A stretch of DNA of 64,000 bases from Cycas panzhihuaensis. Taxonomy: Eukaryota; Cycadophyta. Positions 35,175 to 46,074 of the stretch are shown in pieces (position 1 is the first letter of the stretch; every line of letters starts with the position of its first letter). Both the position numbers and the translations under genes were made by a program. The stretch is from NCBI GenBank assembly GCA_023213395.1, contig CM041465.1, forward strand, positions 209,753,741-209,817,740, written 5' to 3'. The notes below the pieces were generated by a model. The model was not told where the DNA came from. It worked only from the letters and a program-made list of their open reading frames with translations, and searched no databases.

Positions 35175-37481
35175 TGGTATTAGAGCTATGATTGGCTTCA
35201 GAGCAACATTACACATTATGACAAGCTTGTATTTAATTATTTGATTATATTTGCTTTAATTTTAAAAAAATTTATATAGTTTACATTGAAATATTATTCG
35301 TATATATATAATATTAGTTCATGCACTCAATACACTCTATATTTTTTATAGTATTTGTAGTAAGATATAGCCCAATAGTGATTTGGATCAATTTTATATA
35401 AGTTTTATTTAATATTTTTTTATACTTTATTTAGTTCTCAATTATTTTTTAAGAAATTTTTAGGTCACTAATCTTTGGTAGGCTAGTGCACCTCTATCGT
35501 TGAGTGAGACCTTAGAAAGTGATTACCCATTTTAATTCTTTTTAAGTTTACTCTGCATTGGATAAGATGGTTCTAAAAGCCATTGCTTCTATAGTGAGAA
35601 ATCACCCCCGAAAGCCAACTTACTACTCTGCCCTATTGAAACCCTATTAGCATTTATATAAAAGTAAATAAAACCACTCCATGTCTTAGTGTATCATTCT
35701 GCAATAGGGTTAGATGCCACGTACTAATTATCTAAGCCTTTCTTTAGCAGTTTTTAGTCCCTGTTTGGGTTGTACAATCACCATATAGTCGTACAACCTC
35801 TATTTCTTCTATTGATTCATTTTGGCTTTGTGCTTAACAAAATTCTATGAAATTTGAGGTGTGTCTTTGTAGTGGGCATCATAAGCTACCTCTTTATTTT
35901 CATCTTAATTTGAGGTCTGTATGAGTAGAATAAACCTCTTGTTCATTTTCAAAAGTGCATAGACATTGAACTCTCATTTATGTTAAAATTTTCATGTTTT
36001 TTTATTTATTTGTTATAAAGTTTATTAAATTTAATTATATTTGATAAAAATTGGGGTTTATCCCCATTTAATATTAGATCTTGGTCCTTTTTAGCCCTCA
36101 TGTAACCTCATTCCTTTGTTCTTTAAGGCCAGATTCTAAATTTTATAAACCATTTTTAATTCTTTTGGATTTAGAAGGATTTAGCTCCATTTCATATTAT
36201 TTGATGTCCACTAGCCCCCTTCACAGACTAGTGGTATGTCACATGAGGTGACCAAGTGATCTAAGGGCTCTAGTTTCAAAAGGGCTTAAGGTCCCCTTCT
36301 CCTTTCTTAGCTATAAGTAGTAGGCTCCACTGTTTTCTTAATATCTCCTTAACTAAGAGTCTATTTTTTGAATGGTTAGAACCATTGGAAAGCTAACTTA
36401 GAGATCTATATATTGAAGTTATTTTTGTATTGATTTGAAGCTATTTTGTAGGTATTTTAGGCAACTAAAATTATCCCTTTTATTTAGCCCTATTTTGAGC
36501 TTTTCACATCATTTTTAGAGTAATTTATTAAATTTATTGAAGCATATTCATGTTATATTGGTATCCTAACATATTTTAGCATATTTCACTTTAAAATTTA
36601 AGGCTTATATATGATTTTTAACTAAATTTGTGTAGGTTTACCCTTTGAGAAGGAAGTAAATATTTGGACAACCTTTATGCAAATAAAAGAGCTCTCTAAC
36701 CCTCAATTTACTTTATTTTAATCTTTCTATTTTATCTCATTTTATTTAAAGCTCATTCTATTTCATTTAAAGCTCATTCAAAGCTCATTTTATTTTAGTT
36801 TAAAGCTCATTTTATTTCATTTAAAAACTCATTTCATTTCATTCAAAGCTTATTTCATTTCATTTCTTACTTTTTTTTCAAGTTATTTTTTAATTATTAT
36901 TAAAAGGAATCTTTATTTATAACCAAGACCATATTTAAAATTAACTCTCACATTAATAAAATAATATCCCAAATGAATAACCCTTTTTCTAGACTTATAA
37001 GGGGAATAATTAGGACCTCTAAAGTTACTAATCCATATATGTATTTGATGGACTCTAAGTTATTAATGAATCCATTAACTACTAAGAATATTCAGAGGCA
37101 GGCTGAGGTGGAGAACCCTATCCTTTTGGAGTTCAGAGACTAGGATAGACTTGAAGGGGGTGAGTGCCTTGGTTGTTAAAGCTTTCACCACTAGATCTAT
37201 TGTTAGGCATATGCTTAGTACAGGTGGATCAACAAATCATGGGGGTCTTTTACCTTCTTAATAGCCCACATACTAAGGTATATAGAGCCTAACACTCATG
37301 TATCAATATATTAGGTCCCTAGTTTACCACTTGTGAGTAGGTACCACCAGACAATATAGTAACCAAAAGCTTCCCTTAGAGACCCCAATACTTAGAGCCT
37401 AGATTAGAAACCTTTTAGGTAGATAGGATACATTTTTTAATTATCCTTGGAGGGACATTTATATAACTTATTTTTTAAAAC
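35175..37481 (+). other. Leader of copia 5p, with primer site and repeats
   Basis: Starts with the primer site TGGTATTAGAGCT (35175-35187). About 2.3 kb without coding signal follow. A tandem T/A-rich repeat lies at about 36735-36870. No other feature was recognised. Confidence 0.5.
36735..36870. repeat. Degenerate tandem repeat (AAAGCTCATT motif)
   Basis: Six or more variants of a roughly 18-27 base unit built from 'ttcatttaaagctcattt' follow one another in the copia 5p leader. Confidence 0.8.
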
Positions 37482-38170
37482 ATAATGGCTACAAACTTTG
37501 GTAATATGATCATCCCTAAGTTTGATGGATTAAATTTCTTAAATTAGAGTAGGAGGATGAGACTCATCCTCATAGCTAAAGACATGTGGGATATTGTAAA
37601 AACATGATATATAGAAGTTGGTTAGAATGCCACTTTAACATAAATACAAGCCTATAAAGAATATGTAAAAAAGGATAATAAATCACTAACATTAATCTTT
37701 TATGTCTTAGAAGATCATATTTTCCCAAGAGTTAGTAATATATCAAAATCTAAATAAGCATGGGATACATTACAACTTATCTATAAAGGAGTAGCCTCAT
37801 CAAAACTCTAAACTTTAAGGAGTAAATTTGAGAGCTTAAGAATGCCATCCAAGGAGACTATCAATGAGTTTATAACAAAAGTTTGAGATCTTGTGAACAA
37901 ATCAGATCTCTTAGAGAAACACTTACTAAATAAAGGATTATGGAATGAATACTTAATTGTGTTAGAGAAATTAAAAGGTTTGAAATGGTAGCCATAAGCA
38001 TAGAGGTATCTAAGGACCTAAGCATCTTGAAGATAGAACAATTAAGTGCTATGTTGATGGTTGTTGAGGAAAAGAAGGGCACCAATGAATTCTTAGAATA
38101 TACCTTTATGATAAAAGCTAGAATCAAATCTAATACCCAAGCTTAAAGTTCAAGATCAAGGAATCAATCC
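37482..38170 (+). pseudogene. gag: Copia 5p gag remnant
   Basis: It starts MATNFGNMIIPKFDGLNFLN at 37482, then a stop where Trp is conserved in the family, then MRLILIAKDMWDIV: the DUF4219-type opening. Further on come AWDTLQLIYKG and LRSKFESLRM near 37770-37850, matching the UBN2 gag core, and then INEFITKV. About eight stops and at least one frameshift are present. Gag would form the RNA-packaging particle. The minus-strand 85-codon frame at 37870-38127 is a shadow. Confidence 0.8.
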
Positions 38171-38431
38171 TTAAGGGGGAGAGATAGGAATCCAAGACAA
38201 GATGCACACCAAGATCAACATCCTAAATACCAAGCTCCTCATCAAAGGCATAAAGGATCCAATTAAAGATACCAAAATAGATACCAAAGCTAAGAAAGAT
38301 ATTAAGAAGTTAACTAATATTGTTATAATTTATAAGGCTAAAGAAATTTTCAAAGGCCCAATCCAAATTATCTAGGTAATAGATAAGGCAACACTTAAGG
38401 CCTATATTTAGAAAGGGGAAGGACACTCTCT

Positions 38432-38880
38432 ATGGGTAAAGGAACCCCTAGAAGTAAGAGCCTAAGTCAAAGAGAAAAGGATCTGATCCAATACACATAT
38501 TATCATACAGTAGGCTATATAGAAGATAGATGCTTTGCCAAAAATGACCATCCAACAAGAGGAAATGCTAATATATCCATTGAATATAGAGAAAATAATC
38601 AAATGTTTTTATCAAGCCTTGTTACCAATGAAGAAGAGGATTATTGGTATATAGATTCTGGATGCTCCTGATATATGACACATAAAGAAGAGAGATTCCA
38701 TACCATTGATAAGTCTAAGAAGGACAAAATCTTATTTAGAGATGATACATCTTATAAATCTAATGGAATATGTAAAGTCTTTATCACTACAAACTGAGGA
38801 GAGACTAGATACCTTGGTGACGTCTTATATGTTCCAATACTCAAGAGGAACCTTATTACTGAGCTCCAAAATTTTGTTGA
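38432..38880 (+). pseudogene. Copia 5p zinc knuckle and protease remnant
   Basis: An open stretch (38432-38671) contains YTYYHTVGYIEDRCF, a zinc knuckle in which two Cys and the His have each become Tyr; TGT-to-TAT or CAT-to-TAT single transitions explain all three. The protease follows: WYIDSGCS (about 38645-38668) with the D-S-G catalytic triad intact, then a stop at an expected Arg, then YMTHKE. RYLGDVLYVPILKRNL (about 38800-38850) is the usual end of the protease domain. Directly afterwards the coding sense switches to the minus strand. The 74-codon frame at 38706-38930 is another frame of the same stretch. Confidence 0.75.
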
Positions 38881-38889
38881 TAAGGTATG

Positions 38890-39200
38890 GTCTTAGCATT
38901 TCAAACCATTCTACTCTTTTAGTTATATGATTTGATGCCCCATAGTCTATATTCCAATCTTCATTTTTATCAGCACATATGGACAGATATATGATAAAAG
39001 TAGTTTCTTCGTTTTCTTCTTCTACATGTTTATGGCTATAGTTTCCTTCTACTTTCTTCTCTCTCTGGATGTTAGCCTATTTTTGTAGACAACGATTTGA
39101 AGAGTGTCTTATTCTTCAACAATAATAATAATTTGATAAATTTTGTATTCTACAATCACTAGCTAGATGCTCGTACCTTCCACAGTGGAAACATGCTCTC
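38890..39200 (-). pseudogene. Copia 5m zinc knuckle and protease remnant
   Basis: On the minus strand an intact knuckle, CFHCGRYEHLASDC (about 39193-39152), with all four ligands is followed by a Glu/Lys-rich linker and the protease motif DWNIDYGASNHIT (about 38960-38917; D-S-G changed to D-Y-G). Sense is opposite to copia 5p, which ends at the equivalent point of its own protease, so the two front halves face each other. Confidence 0.75.
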
Positions 39201-39935
39201 GATTCTCTAAGTGTAGATCTGCCTCTTCCTTCTAACACCCATGGAGCTCTCCTTCATCCTTTAGGAGACTAGGATGATCTAGCTGAAGCTTTGGTCCATC
39301 CTCTGGTAGATCTATTGCATCCTCTCATAGTATTTTTGAACCATCCTCTATTTTCCAAGCTTAACTTTGAGAGAAATACTTCCTTGATGGCAAATTTTTC
39401 TTCATATCTTTTATTCCTTTATTGTTGTTGCAACATGTGCCCCGTTAAAGTGTCAAAAAACATGTTTGTTGTATGCCCACCTATGGTAAGTGTGTTTACC
39501 ATAATGTTAATAATTTTGGCAATTTATTGATAGTTAGATGGACAAGCTTAGAATTGGCTATAGTCTCCCTTGCAGAGACTAGACAATTCTTAATTTCAAC
39601 TATCTTAGTTATGAAATTTGACACGCTCTCCCCTTCTTTGAGATTAACCCTGTATAGCTACTCTCTGAGAGATATTATTTGGCTATAAGGTGAGGCTAAA
39701 CCTATGTGTCTGAATAAGGAATCTCCTATAGATAACATAATTACAGCTAAACTGATTCTCTCTTTCCATCTAATCACATCCACTATATTAATGGGTTTAG
39801 CCTCCTTCCATGTAACTATAGCCCATGTGTTTTTGGCCATTAAGAGTCCTTTCATTTTGCATTTTCAACTTCCATATGTTATAGTTTTGCCTTATAAGTT
39901 TATTAGACTCCCTAAATGAAAAATTTGAAGCTATT
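39201..39935 (-). pseudogene. gag: Copia 5m gag remnant
   Basis: A 65-codon open stretch (39855-39658) begins MKGLLMAKNTWAIV, preceded by NIWKLKMQ in the same reading: the W-KM...LL...W-IV opening of copia gag. WKERISLAVIMLSIGDSLFRHI and LREYRV follow, then a stretch resembling SNFITKI-EI with stops. It would have built particles. Plus-strand frames at 39291-39530, 39473-39688 and 39704-39919 are shadows of it. The start codon is uncertain. Confidence 0.75.
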
Positions 39936-40640
39936 TTGAGTTAATGTACTATATTTGAAGGGGAAATGATTGATGTATGCAAAAAACTATGAGCAAGCTG
40001 TATGGCTAGATGACTGTACAGATTTGTATAGGAAAATACAACTATATGAGATTTAGAAAAAGGGTCCCAAAACAAAGTTGAGATTTTGGTCTTCTTAGAT
40101 TTGTAAAAATTTTTGAGAGATTCCTTCTAGATTTTCTAGAAAGTGGCCCAAAAGTATATGACTATGTAGGACTTTTTGAAGAAAAAATGCTTGTAGCTTT
40201 TTAAAACTCCAACGAAATTTAGCAAACTTACATGCAAATGAAAGATATCAATGAAATGAGGAGCTTAAGATTAATTTTACCTAGAATAATTGAGAAATTT
40301 GAGAAAAAATTATGAATGAAGCTTTAAATGGGTGCCCCCTGTAAAACTATGTTTTCTTGCTTGACAATGAAGAATTCGAGTTTGAGCCTTTGGAATAGAT
40401 TGATCTCTTTAACAAGCCAAACCTACCTACCAAATTTCATCAACGTCTGAGCACTTCAAGAAATCACATCTATACTGATCCATATGGTTCCGTACTATTC
40501 CATATTGTTATTAATGATGCTATACTGCATCCTTTTCTTCTTAAAAACACTAAAAACACTTTCTTCATATTGAATCTATCAAATTATCTCTTTCAGGGCT
40601 TAGATTTTCAAACAAGCTTAGATTTGCAGACTTGCTCTGA
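39936..40640 (-). other. Copia 5m leader
   Basis: Non-coding DNA between the primer site (TGGTATCAGAGC, minus strand, about 40652-40641) and gag. I see nothing else in it. Confidence 0.5.
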
Positions 40641-40652
40641 TACCATGTTAGA
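40641..40652 (-). promoter_or_regulatory. Primer-binding site of copia 5m
   Basis: Minus-strand TGGTATCAGAGC, an exact initiator-Met tRNA match, lies directly after an LTR ending TTGTTCTAACA. Confidence 0.8.
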
Positions 40653-41093
40653 ACAAGCAATGAATTTATGAAGACAATGTTTCAATGTATTAATGAGGAG
40701 AGAGAAATTCTCATATAAATACATCATGTGCATATAAAAAGGCTAGTCCATGTAAGCCAAGTGTCAATGACACATTAAAGAGGGGTTGGACACATAACCC
40801 TTAAGTTAATCTTAAAAAACTTTAAAATACAAAAGATATAACATTATTTCTCTAATAAACACAACCACAATTCTTTTGATCCCACATAAGGAGTAAATAA
40901 AATCATCACCCATGTGGTGAGTCCAAGCAACTAAGCAAGCCTAAGCAAGGAATCAAAGGACATATTCAAATAAGAATAAAAATTTGATTTTAAGTCATAG
41001 TCATAATGCAAGGTCTCCACCCATTTATCTTTTAATAACCATTTGTTGACTGGCTCAATAGAGCAGATTAGGTTTAATTTGTTGGTGCATTAC
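40653..41093 (-). repeat. LTR region between a chromovirus tail and copia 5m
   Basis: On the minus strand this starts TGTAATGCACCAAC after a polypurine tract (AAGGAGGGG) that ends a Ty3/gypsy reading frame, and finishes TTCTAACA before a copia primer site. Both flanks are normal for an LTR but belong to different superfamilies. It may be two LTR pieces fused (a 3' LTR of gypsy type and a 5' LTR of copia type) with the joint not visible, or a recombinant. Confidence 0.5.
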
Positions 41094-41665
41094 AATTCAC
41101 CCCTCCTTAAGATACTTCATTCTCAAAGTAGTTGTTTTGTAACATTGGATACCTTTGTAAGATGTCTGTCGATTTCCAGGTGGAGTCTTTAATCAATAAT
41201 TGATGCCACTTGGCCAAGTGTTCTTTTATGGTCCTTCCTCACAATGCTTTTTCTTGTACTTGGATGATAGATTCATGGACAAGGACTAGCTTCGCTTCCT
41301 CATCAAACGTTGACATTTCAGTTTGAATTGGTACATGTTTTTCTAATTTCTTCTTTAAACATGAAGTGTGAAAGACAGCGTGTATTTGGGTGGAAGTTGG
41401 AATCTCTAATGTATATGTTGCTTGGTTAACCCTCTTTTAGACTTGATAGGGGTTGTAGAATCTAGGATTATGTTTTATCTTTCGAGTTGTTTTGAGAGAG
41501 ATTTGCTTATAGGGTTGCAAATGGATATATACCCAATCATCTACTTCAAATTCCTTCTCTTCATGATGGTTATCTACTTGTTGTTTAATTTTGTTTTGTG
41601 TTATTTGGGATTTGCAAGGTATTGTAGGTGTTTTGTGAATAATCTCCTATTATTTCCACCCAACT
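41070..41665 (-). pseudogene. Ty3/gypsy integrase C-terminal tail (chromovirus-like)
   Basis: The minus-strand reading VNQATYTLEIPTSTQIHAVF then HTSCLKKKLEKH, followed by a spacer, then KWHQLLIKDSTWKSTDIL and NEVS, matches the end of Ty3/gypsy pol: the 'HPVFH-S-LK' block after integrase and a chromodomain-like W-x-STWE patch. The purine-rich AAGGAGGGG follows its stop. Upstream integrase core is absent, so this is a 3' fragment. The plus-strand 83-codon frame at 41422-41673 is a shadow. Confidence 0.7.
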
Positions 41666-41794
41666 ACCCTTGAATACTAATTTCTTGGGAGATGTTGGGT
41701 TATATCCTATAGAAAAAGTTATAACAAGTAGAGGACAAGTCTAATAATATGTAAAATAAGATATAAGCAAAGAACAACTATGATACTATATAGA

Positions 41795-42126
41795 ATATAA
41801 CATTATAACATAACATGAAACATAATGAGGTGATTAAAGATTAAACAATAAACTAACAAAGAATGAAGCATGCATAAACACATAAGACAATAAAACTAGT
41901 GGGAAATGATCGGATCTAATTATTGTATTAAGCATGAATGCATACTTATAATACAATCACCTCATGATTGTCTAATCATATATGAGAACCCTTATGTTCA
42001 TCACTTGGACAATATATGGATAAGTGTGCACATGTGCATACCTTAATGACATAATTTAATATTATATAAGAGAGTTGGAGGACATGTAACATTACATTAA
42101 CTCAATATTAAACATTACATCTAATA
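41795..42126 (-). repeat. Possible minus-strand LTR
   Basis: On the minus strand a G-rich tract (ATTATGGGGGGG, about 42138-42127) is followed by TATTAGATGTAATG, and about 330 bp later by a weak primer-site-like TAGTATCATAG (about 41794). Composition and some phrases ('atcatgaggtg') recall the family A LTR. Ends are not certain. Confidence 0.35.
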
Positions 42127-42430
42127 CCCCCCCATAATATTTAATGTTATATCAAAGCACACTACATTTTGTCTTAAATTTTTTACTAAGGCAAGTAATA
42201 CAATTGCTTCTTCTGTCAAATATGCTAGATCAAATGGAGAACATTTCCAACTTGTACAACCTATACCTTTAAGCTATTGAATCAACCAATTCTTGCTGAT
42301 GTCTGTATAAAGAAAGCTCTATCTACTAGACTACATGGGTAACCAGCCACTGTAACTGTTAGTTCTAAAGGAAATTTCTTTAGATACTCAATTCTGGCAA
42401 CATCTATTAATCATTCTAGAAATAGACCAT
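42127..42430. other. Unassigned, possible copia RNase H tail
   Basis: Minus-strand readings ending in NIMGG near 42130 resemble the last residues of copia pol before a polypurine tract, but no other motif is recognisable. Confidence 0.25.
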
Positions 42431-42822
42431 GTTGGAAAAAGTGGATAGGAGGAGGATTCATGACATACACCATGTGACTAATATGCAAGAAATGACTATG
42501 CACCAATGAATCATAACTCTCCAACTTCCTCATTCTACAAATAATTTAGTACATCATACATTTGTAGATTACAAATATTGTAAACATAGGGAAGTAGTTT
42601 TGACTAATTCATAATGGTGAAATAATAACTCCCTCAAATTATGGTAGGCTCTAAACTACCATATTTAATATTTCAACCATCTTTGACTTCTACTAATCAC
42701 TTTATTTAATGACATTGACCAAGAATATTTCAACTAAGAATATTCCATGTGAGAAAATATTCTAATGACACAAGAAATGAAATTAAATGAACATGAAAAG
42801 GGAATGTACATTATTTCCAACA
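42431..42822 (-). repeat. 3' LTR of copia 4
   Basis: On the minus strand TGTTGGAAATAATG (42822) follows the polypurine ATTATGGGAGGG, and the segment ends TTTTTCCAACA at 42431: 392 bp with TG...CA ends. No second copy was found. Confidence 0.65.
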
Positions 42823-43330
42823 CCCTCCCATAATGTTAAGTTCATTGTCTCTTATAAACATCAGTGTTTTTAGTCTCTCAAACTTCTCACAATCCAAAGC
42901 TTTAGTGAGAATATCAACAATTTGACATTTTGAGAGACGATAGATTAATTCAATTATGTCATGCTCCACTTGCTCTTGAATAGAATAATGGTGAACTTCC
43001 ACATGCTTGGCTCTATCATGGAAAAGTAGATTCTTTGATAGTTAAGTTGCACCTTGATTATTGTAGAACAATTGAACAAGTCTAAAGTGGTTAAGAAGTC
43101 TGCTAAGCCAAAATAGCTTCACAGACTACTGTAACATGCTTTATATACTACCTCGATGGAAGACAAAGAAACTGTATATTATTTCTTACTGCTTCAAGAG
43201 ATCAAACTAAAACTAAGTGTAAATGTATATCTTGATGTTGATTAGGTCTAGTCTTAGTCAAATAATTGAAACTACCCACTAATTGCCTGTATAATGCTAC
43301 TAAAGAGGATTTCATCATCTTCATGCAGTA
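42811..43330 (-). pseudogene. pol: Copia 4 RT end and RNase H remnant
   Basis: On the minus strand, reading FNYLTKTRPN (about 43270) is the L-YL-TRPDI-like start of the RNase H connection, then a block resembling SLSSIEA-Y (about 43130), and finally 43002-42811: MEVHHYSIQEQVEH then CQIVDILTKALD and NIMGG, the standard C-terminus of copia RNase H just before the polypurine tract. Protease, integrase and most of reverse transcriptase are missing, so this sits almost directly downstream of gag. Confidence 0.75.
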
Positions 43331-44100
43331 CATACAAGTTGTGATCATAAATGCGTGAATACCATGCCCTTGGTCCCTACTTCTCTAAATGTCACAATAA
43401 TGGCATACAATATCATGATTTGATTTCTGTGCATTATTGTTACCACCCCGTGATTGTTGTTTTGTAGAATTGTTAGATGTTTTCCTTTTTAAATTTTAAT
43501 GAAAATACCACAACACTGCTATTATTATCACCATAACATAATTCACTACTCTTCATGCAACAATAAGCTACCCAACTCATCAAAGGAAAGAAGTTGAAGT
43601 AGTCTCATCTTTATTACAAAAGTATGATAGACCTCATGTAGGTTGTTAAGAGTGATGTCCTCTACAATTTCTCCTACAACAACAAATTTCATTCTTACCT
43701 CTTTCAATTTCTGTAGATAAAGAGAGATAGAGCCATTAATGGACATTTTACAAGAATAAAGCAAGTTTCAAGACTGTAATTTAAACAAATCCTTGAGATT
43801 CTTCCATGCATTAAATGCAAATACATTTCCTTAAAGATGAGTAATTAACTCATCAACAACTGACAAATTAATAATTGCCAATGTTTTAGATTTCTGTCCT
43901 TCCATGTCGCTTCTTCAATTTCTTCAACTGGGTTTGCTTATGACTTCTTGTCTTCTCCATCAACAACTTCCATAAGCTTATGTAGGGCTTGAATATTAGA
44001 AAATATTAAATTTCCATGTTATATAATTTTTCCATCTAGATTCTGTGATGGAGGCTATAATATTCACAGACATCATTATGGAATCTTACAACCAAGGAAA
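43331..44100 (-). pseudogene. gag: Copia 4 gag remnant with zinc knuckle
   Basis: Minus-strand reading shows ESRWKNYITWKFNIFQ (about 44045), then an open 72-codon stretch (43764-43546) with INGSISLYLQKLKEVRMKF and SFDELGSLLLHEE, a good match to the UBN2 copia gag (I-EYL-KIKEI-D-L...FDEL-GLL-EE). A zinc knuckle follows (about 43420-43370): CHYC...GHGIHA, with the last Cys lost. The element then jumps into RNase H sequence near 43330. Confidence 0.75.
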
Positions 44101-45365
44101 TTAAGAGATTAATGGTTTAAACCATTATTAGTGTGAGTGTCAAATATCACTTAGTGACCACAAAGTAGGTAAAACACAAAAAGCACTCAAAAATTTTAAA
44201 GAGTACTCTTTAATGAAGCAAAGAAATATACATAAACGAGGATAAAATGCTTGAAAATCCTCTTAATATACAAGACTCAATTGATAAAATAAAAAAATAT
44301 TTTTAAAAAGATAAATTAAAGTCTTTCTTAAACTATTAAAGCCAAAACAAAAATAATTTTTAAAGTCTCTTAATAAAAATCTCATTAAAGCATACTTTAA
44401 GAAGGAGACCTTAATTAAAAAAAAAAAAAAAATCTTTTGAATATTCTAATGTTTATAGCGTAATGTTATTAACATAGCATAATATTGGAATTTTTGTGAG
44501 TCAAATTTTTGCCCTTCTCCTTGTGAATCTATTAAATTGATCAAATGCAATCGAAGGCTATCAAAATCCTTCATTCATTTGGGTGACTGTTTCATGTGCA
44601 ACCAAGTGCTTCTCCTGTAAGATTTTATAGACTATGGGAAATTAACCTTAATGTCACAAACAACCATCTTTTAGGCAACTCTCTGGAAGCAGTTTTGTTT
44701 TCTTTTGTGGCATCTTTATGTAGGCAAGGTTTCCATGGTGGATATTCATGGCATGTGGTCATGTATCATGCTGTCCCAATATGTTTTTAACACAAGAACC
44801 TTCATTCTCAGTTACATCCCTTTTAAACTATGACTAGGAATTTGTCTCTTCCACAACTGGCTATTTCTCTTCACGTGCAGCCTTTGATCTTCTTAGATAA
44901 GGTGTCATTTCCATGTTGTCTATCAATTAGTAGGTTTTTCCTCTATTGCAGGGTATTTCCATCTCAACTGCACTCACCACACTAGGGTAGCCTTTATCAC
45001 CCACAGTAAATGTTCTCCTTATTGCTACCATGGTTCTACATAGCCACTAGACTTTACAGTATTCACATAACTATACTTTATCTCCATTCTCAGCTAGGGT
45101 TTTGTTCTAGCTGGGTAGCAGTTTGTAACAAGGTAGATAGACTCATAATTTTTTTCTTTTTTAAATTTGTAGCTAAACTTATATGAGCAGATAACTAGAC
45201 CTCTGTGTGTGGGTGACACCTCAAACCACTCATAGCTAGAACAATTACCAAGATACTTTATTTGTTCTCCACACTTGGACTAGTAAGTTCTTGCACAACT
45301 ACACAACAATCATTGGGATTTCTCTAATGACAAAATATACACTAGAATATAGTACCCTCATACCA
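44101..45365. other. Unassigned DNA between copia 4 gag and the copia 3 LTR
   Basis: It may be the copia 4 leader, because the primer-site-like TGGTATGAGG (minus strand, 45365-45356) lies at its right edge. There is an A-run at about 44411-44431. The frame at 44596-44790 has no recognisable similarity. Confidence 0.35.
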
Positions 45366-46047
45366 TGTCAAAAATCAAAGGAATAGGTATTAAGAGAGCT
45401 CACAACCCACATAATACCCTCACAATTACTTATATAAGTGGAGGGTAGTCTTTTTAAGACTGGACTTAGCACATAGACATAGTATTGTGAAAATGTCCAA
45501 ATGGCCTTACAATCCCAAGATCTAGAAGCTATATTCACTCTAGTTCTAGAAAGCAAATAGACTAGACTAAGAATGAAGCTATGAGATCAAATATGAGCAA
45601 GATCAAGCATGAAGAGAAAGAGCAAAATAATATCAAAGATGAGGAGTTGGAATTGGTCCAACCTCCAAATGAATAGTAGTTTGATTAGCAAACTAGTAGC
45701 ATAACAATAAAGCTCTAACTTTATATGAGAACAATGAGGAGAGGTCTCAATATGTAGAATAAAAGGAGAGACCTAAGGTATTAGATGTTTGACAAGTGTT
45801 AAACATCCAATGTACATGGCTTAGATATAGGACATGTGTCCTTTTAGGGCTCTTAAGTGAGAAAACATGCCTGGGAGTCCATTTGACCCTTTAGTGATAA
45901 TGTTGTGTCACTAAGAAAGAATGCGAGTGTGTACTTTATCACTTAAGTGATAAGTCATAAAGGTACAAAAGAATAAAAGTACAAAAGTATAAATAGTATA
46001 TGAATAATAAAGTACATAGAATTAACGTGTAAACATAAGGTTTAACA
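45366..46047 (-). repeat. 3' LTR of copia 3
   Basis: On the minus strand it begins TGTTAAACCTTATG at 46047, directly after the polypurine CAGTAAGTGGGGG (46060-46048), and ends ATTTTTGACA at 45366: 682 bp. It is followed by TGGTATGAGG, which resembles a primer site. The 62-codon frame at 45368-45556 lies within it. No 5' copy is present in the window. Confidence 0.75.
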
Positions 46048-46074
46048 CCCCCACTTACTGTTTAGAATGTTAAG

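Noticed and set aside
36735-36870. CRISPR-like array
   Set aside because: Units are short, degenerate, without unique spacers, and the DNA is clearly plant retroelement.
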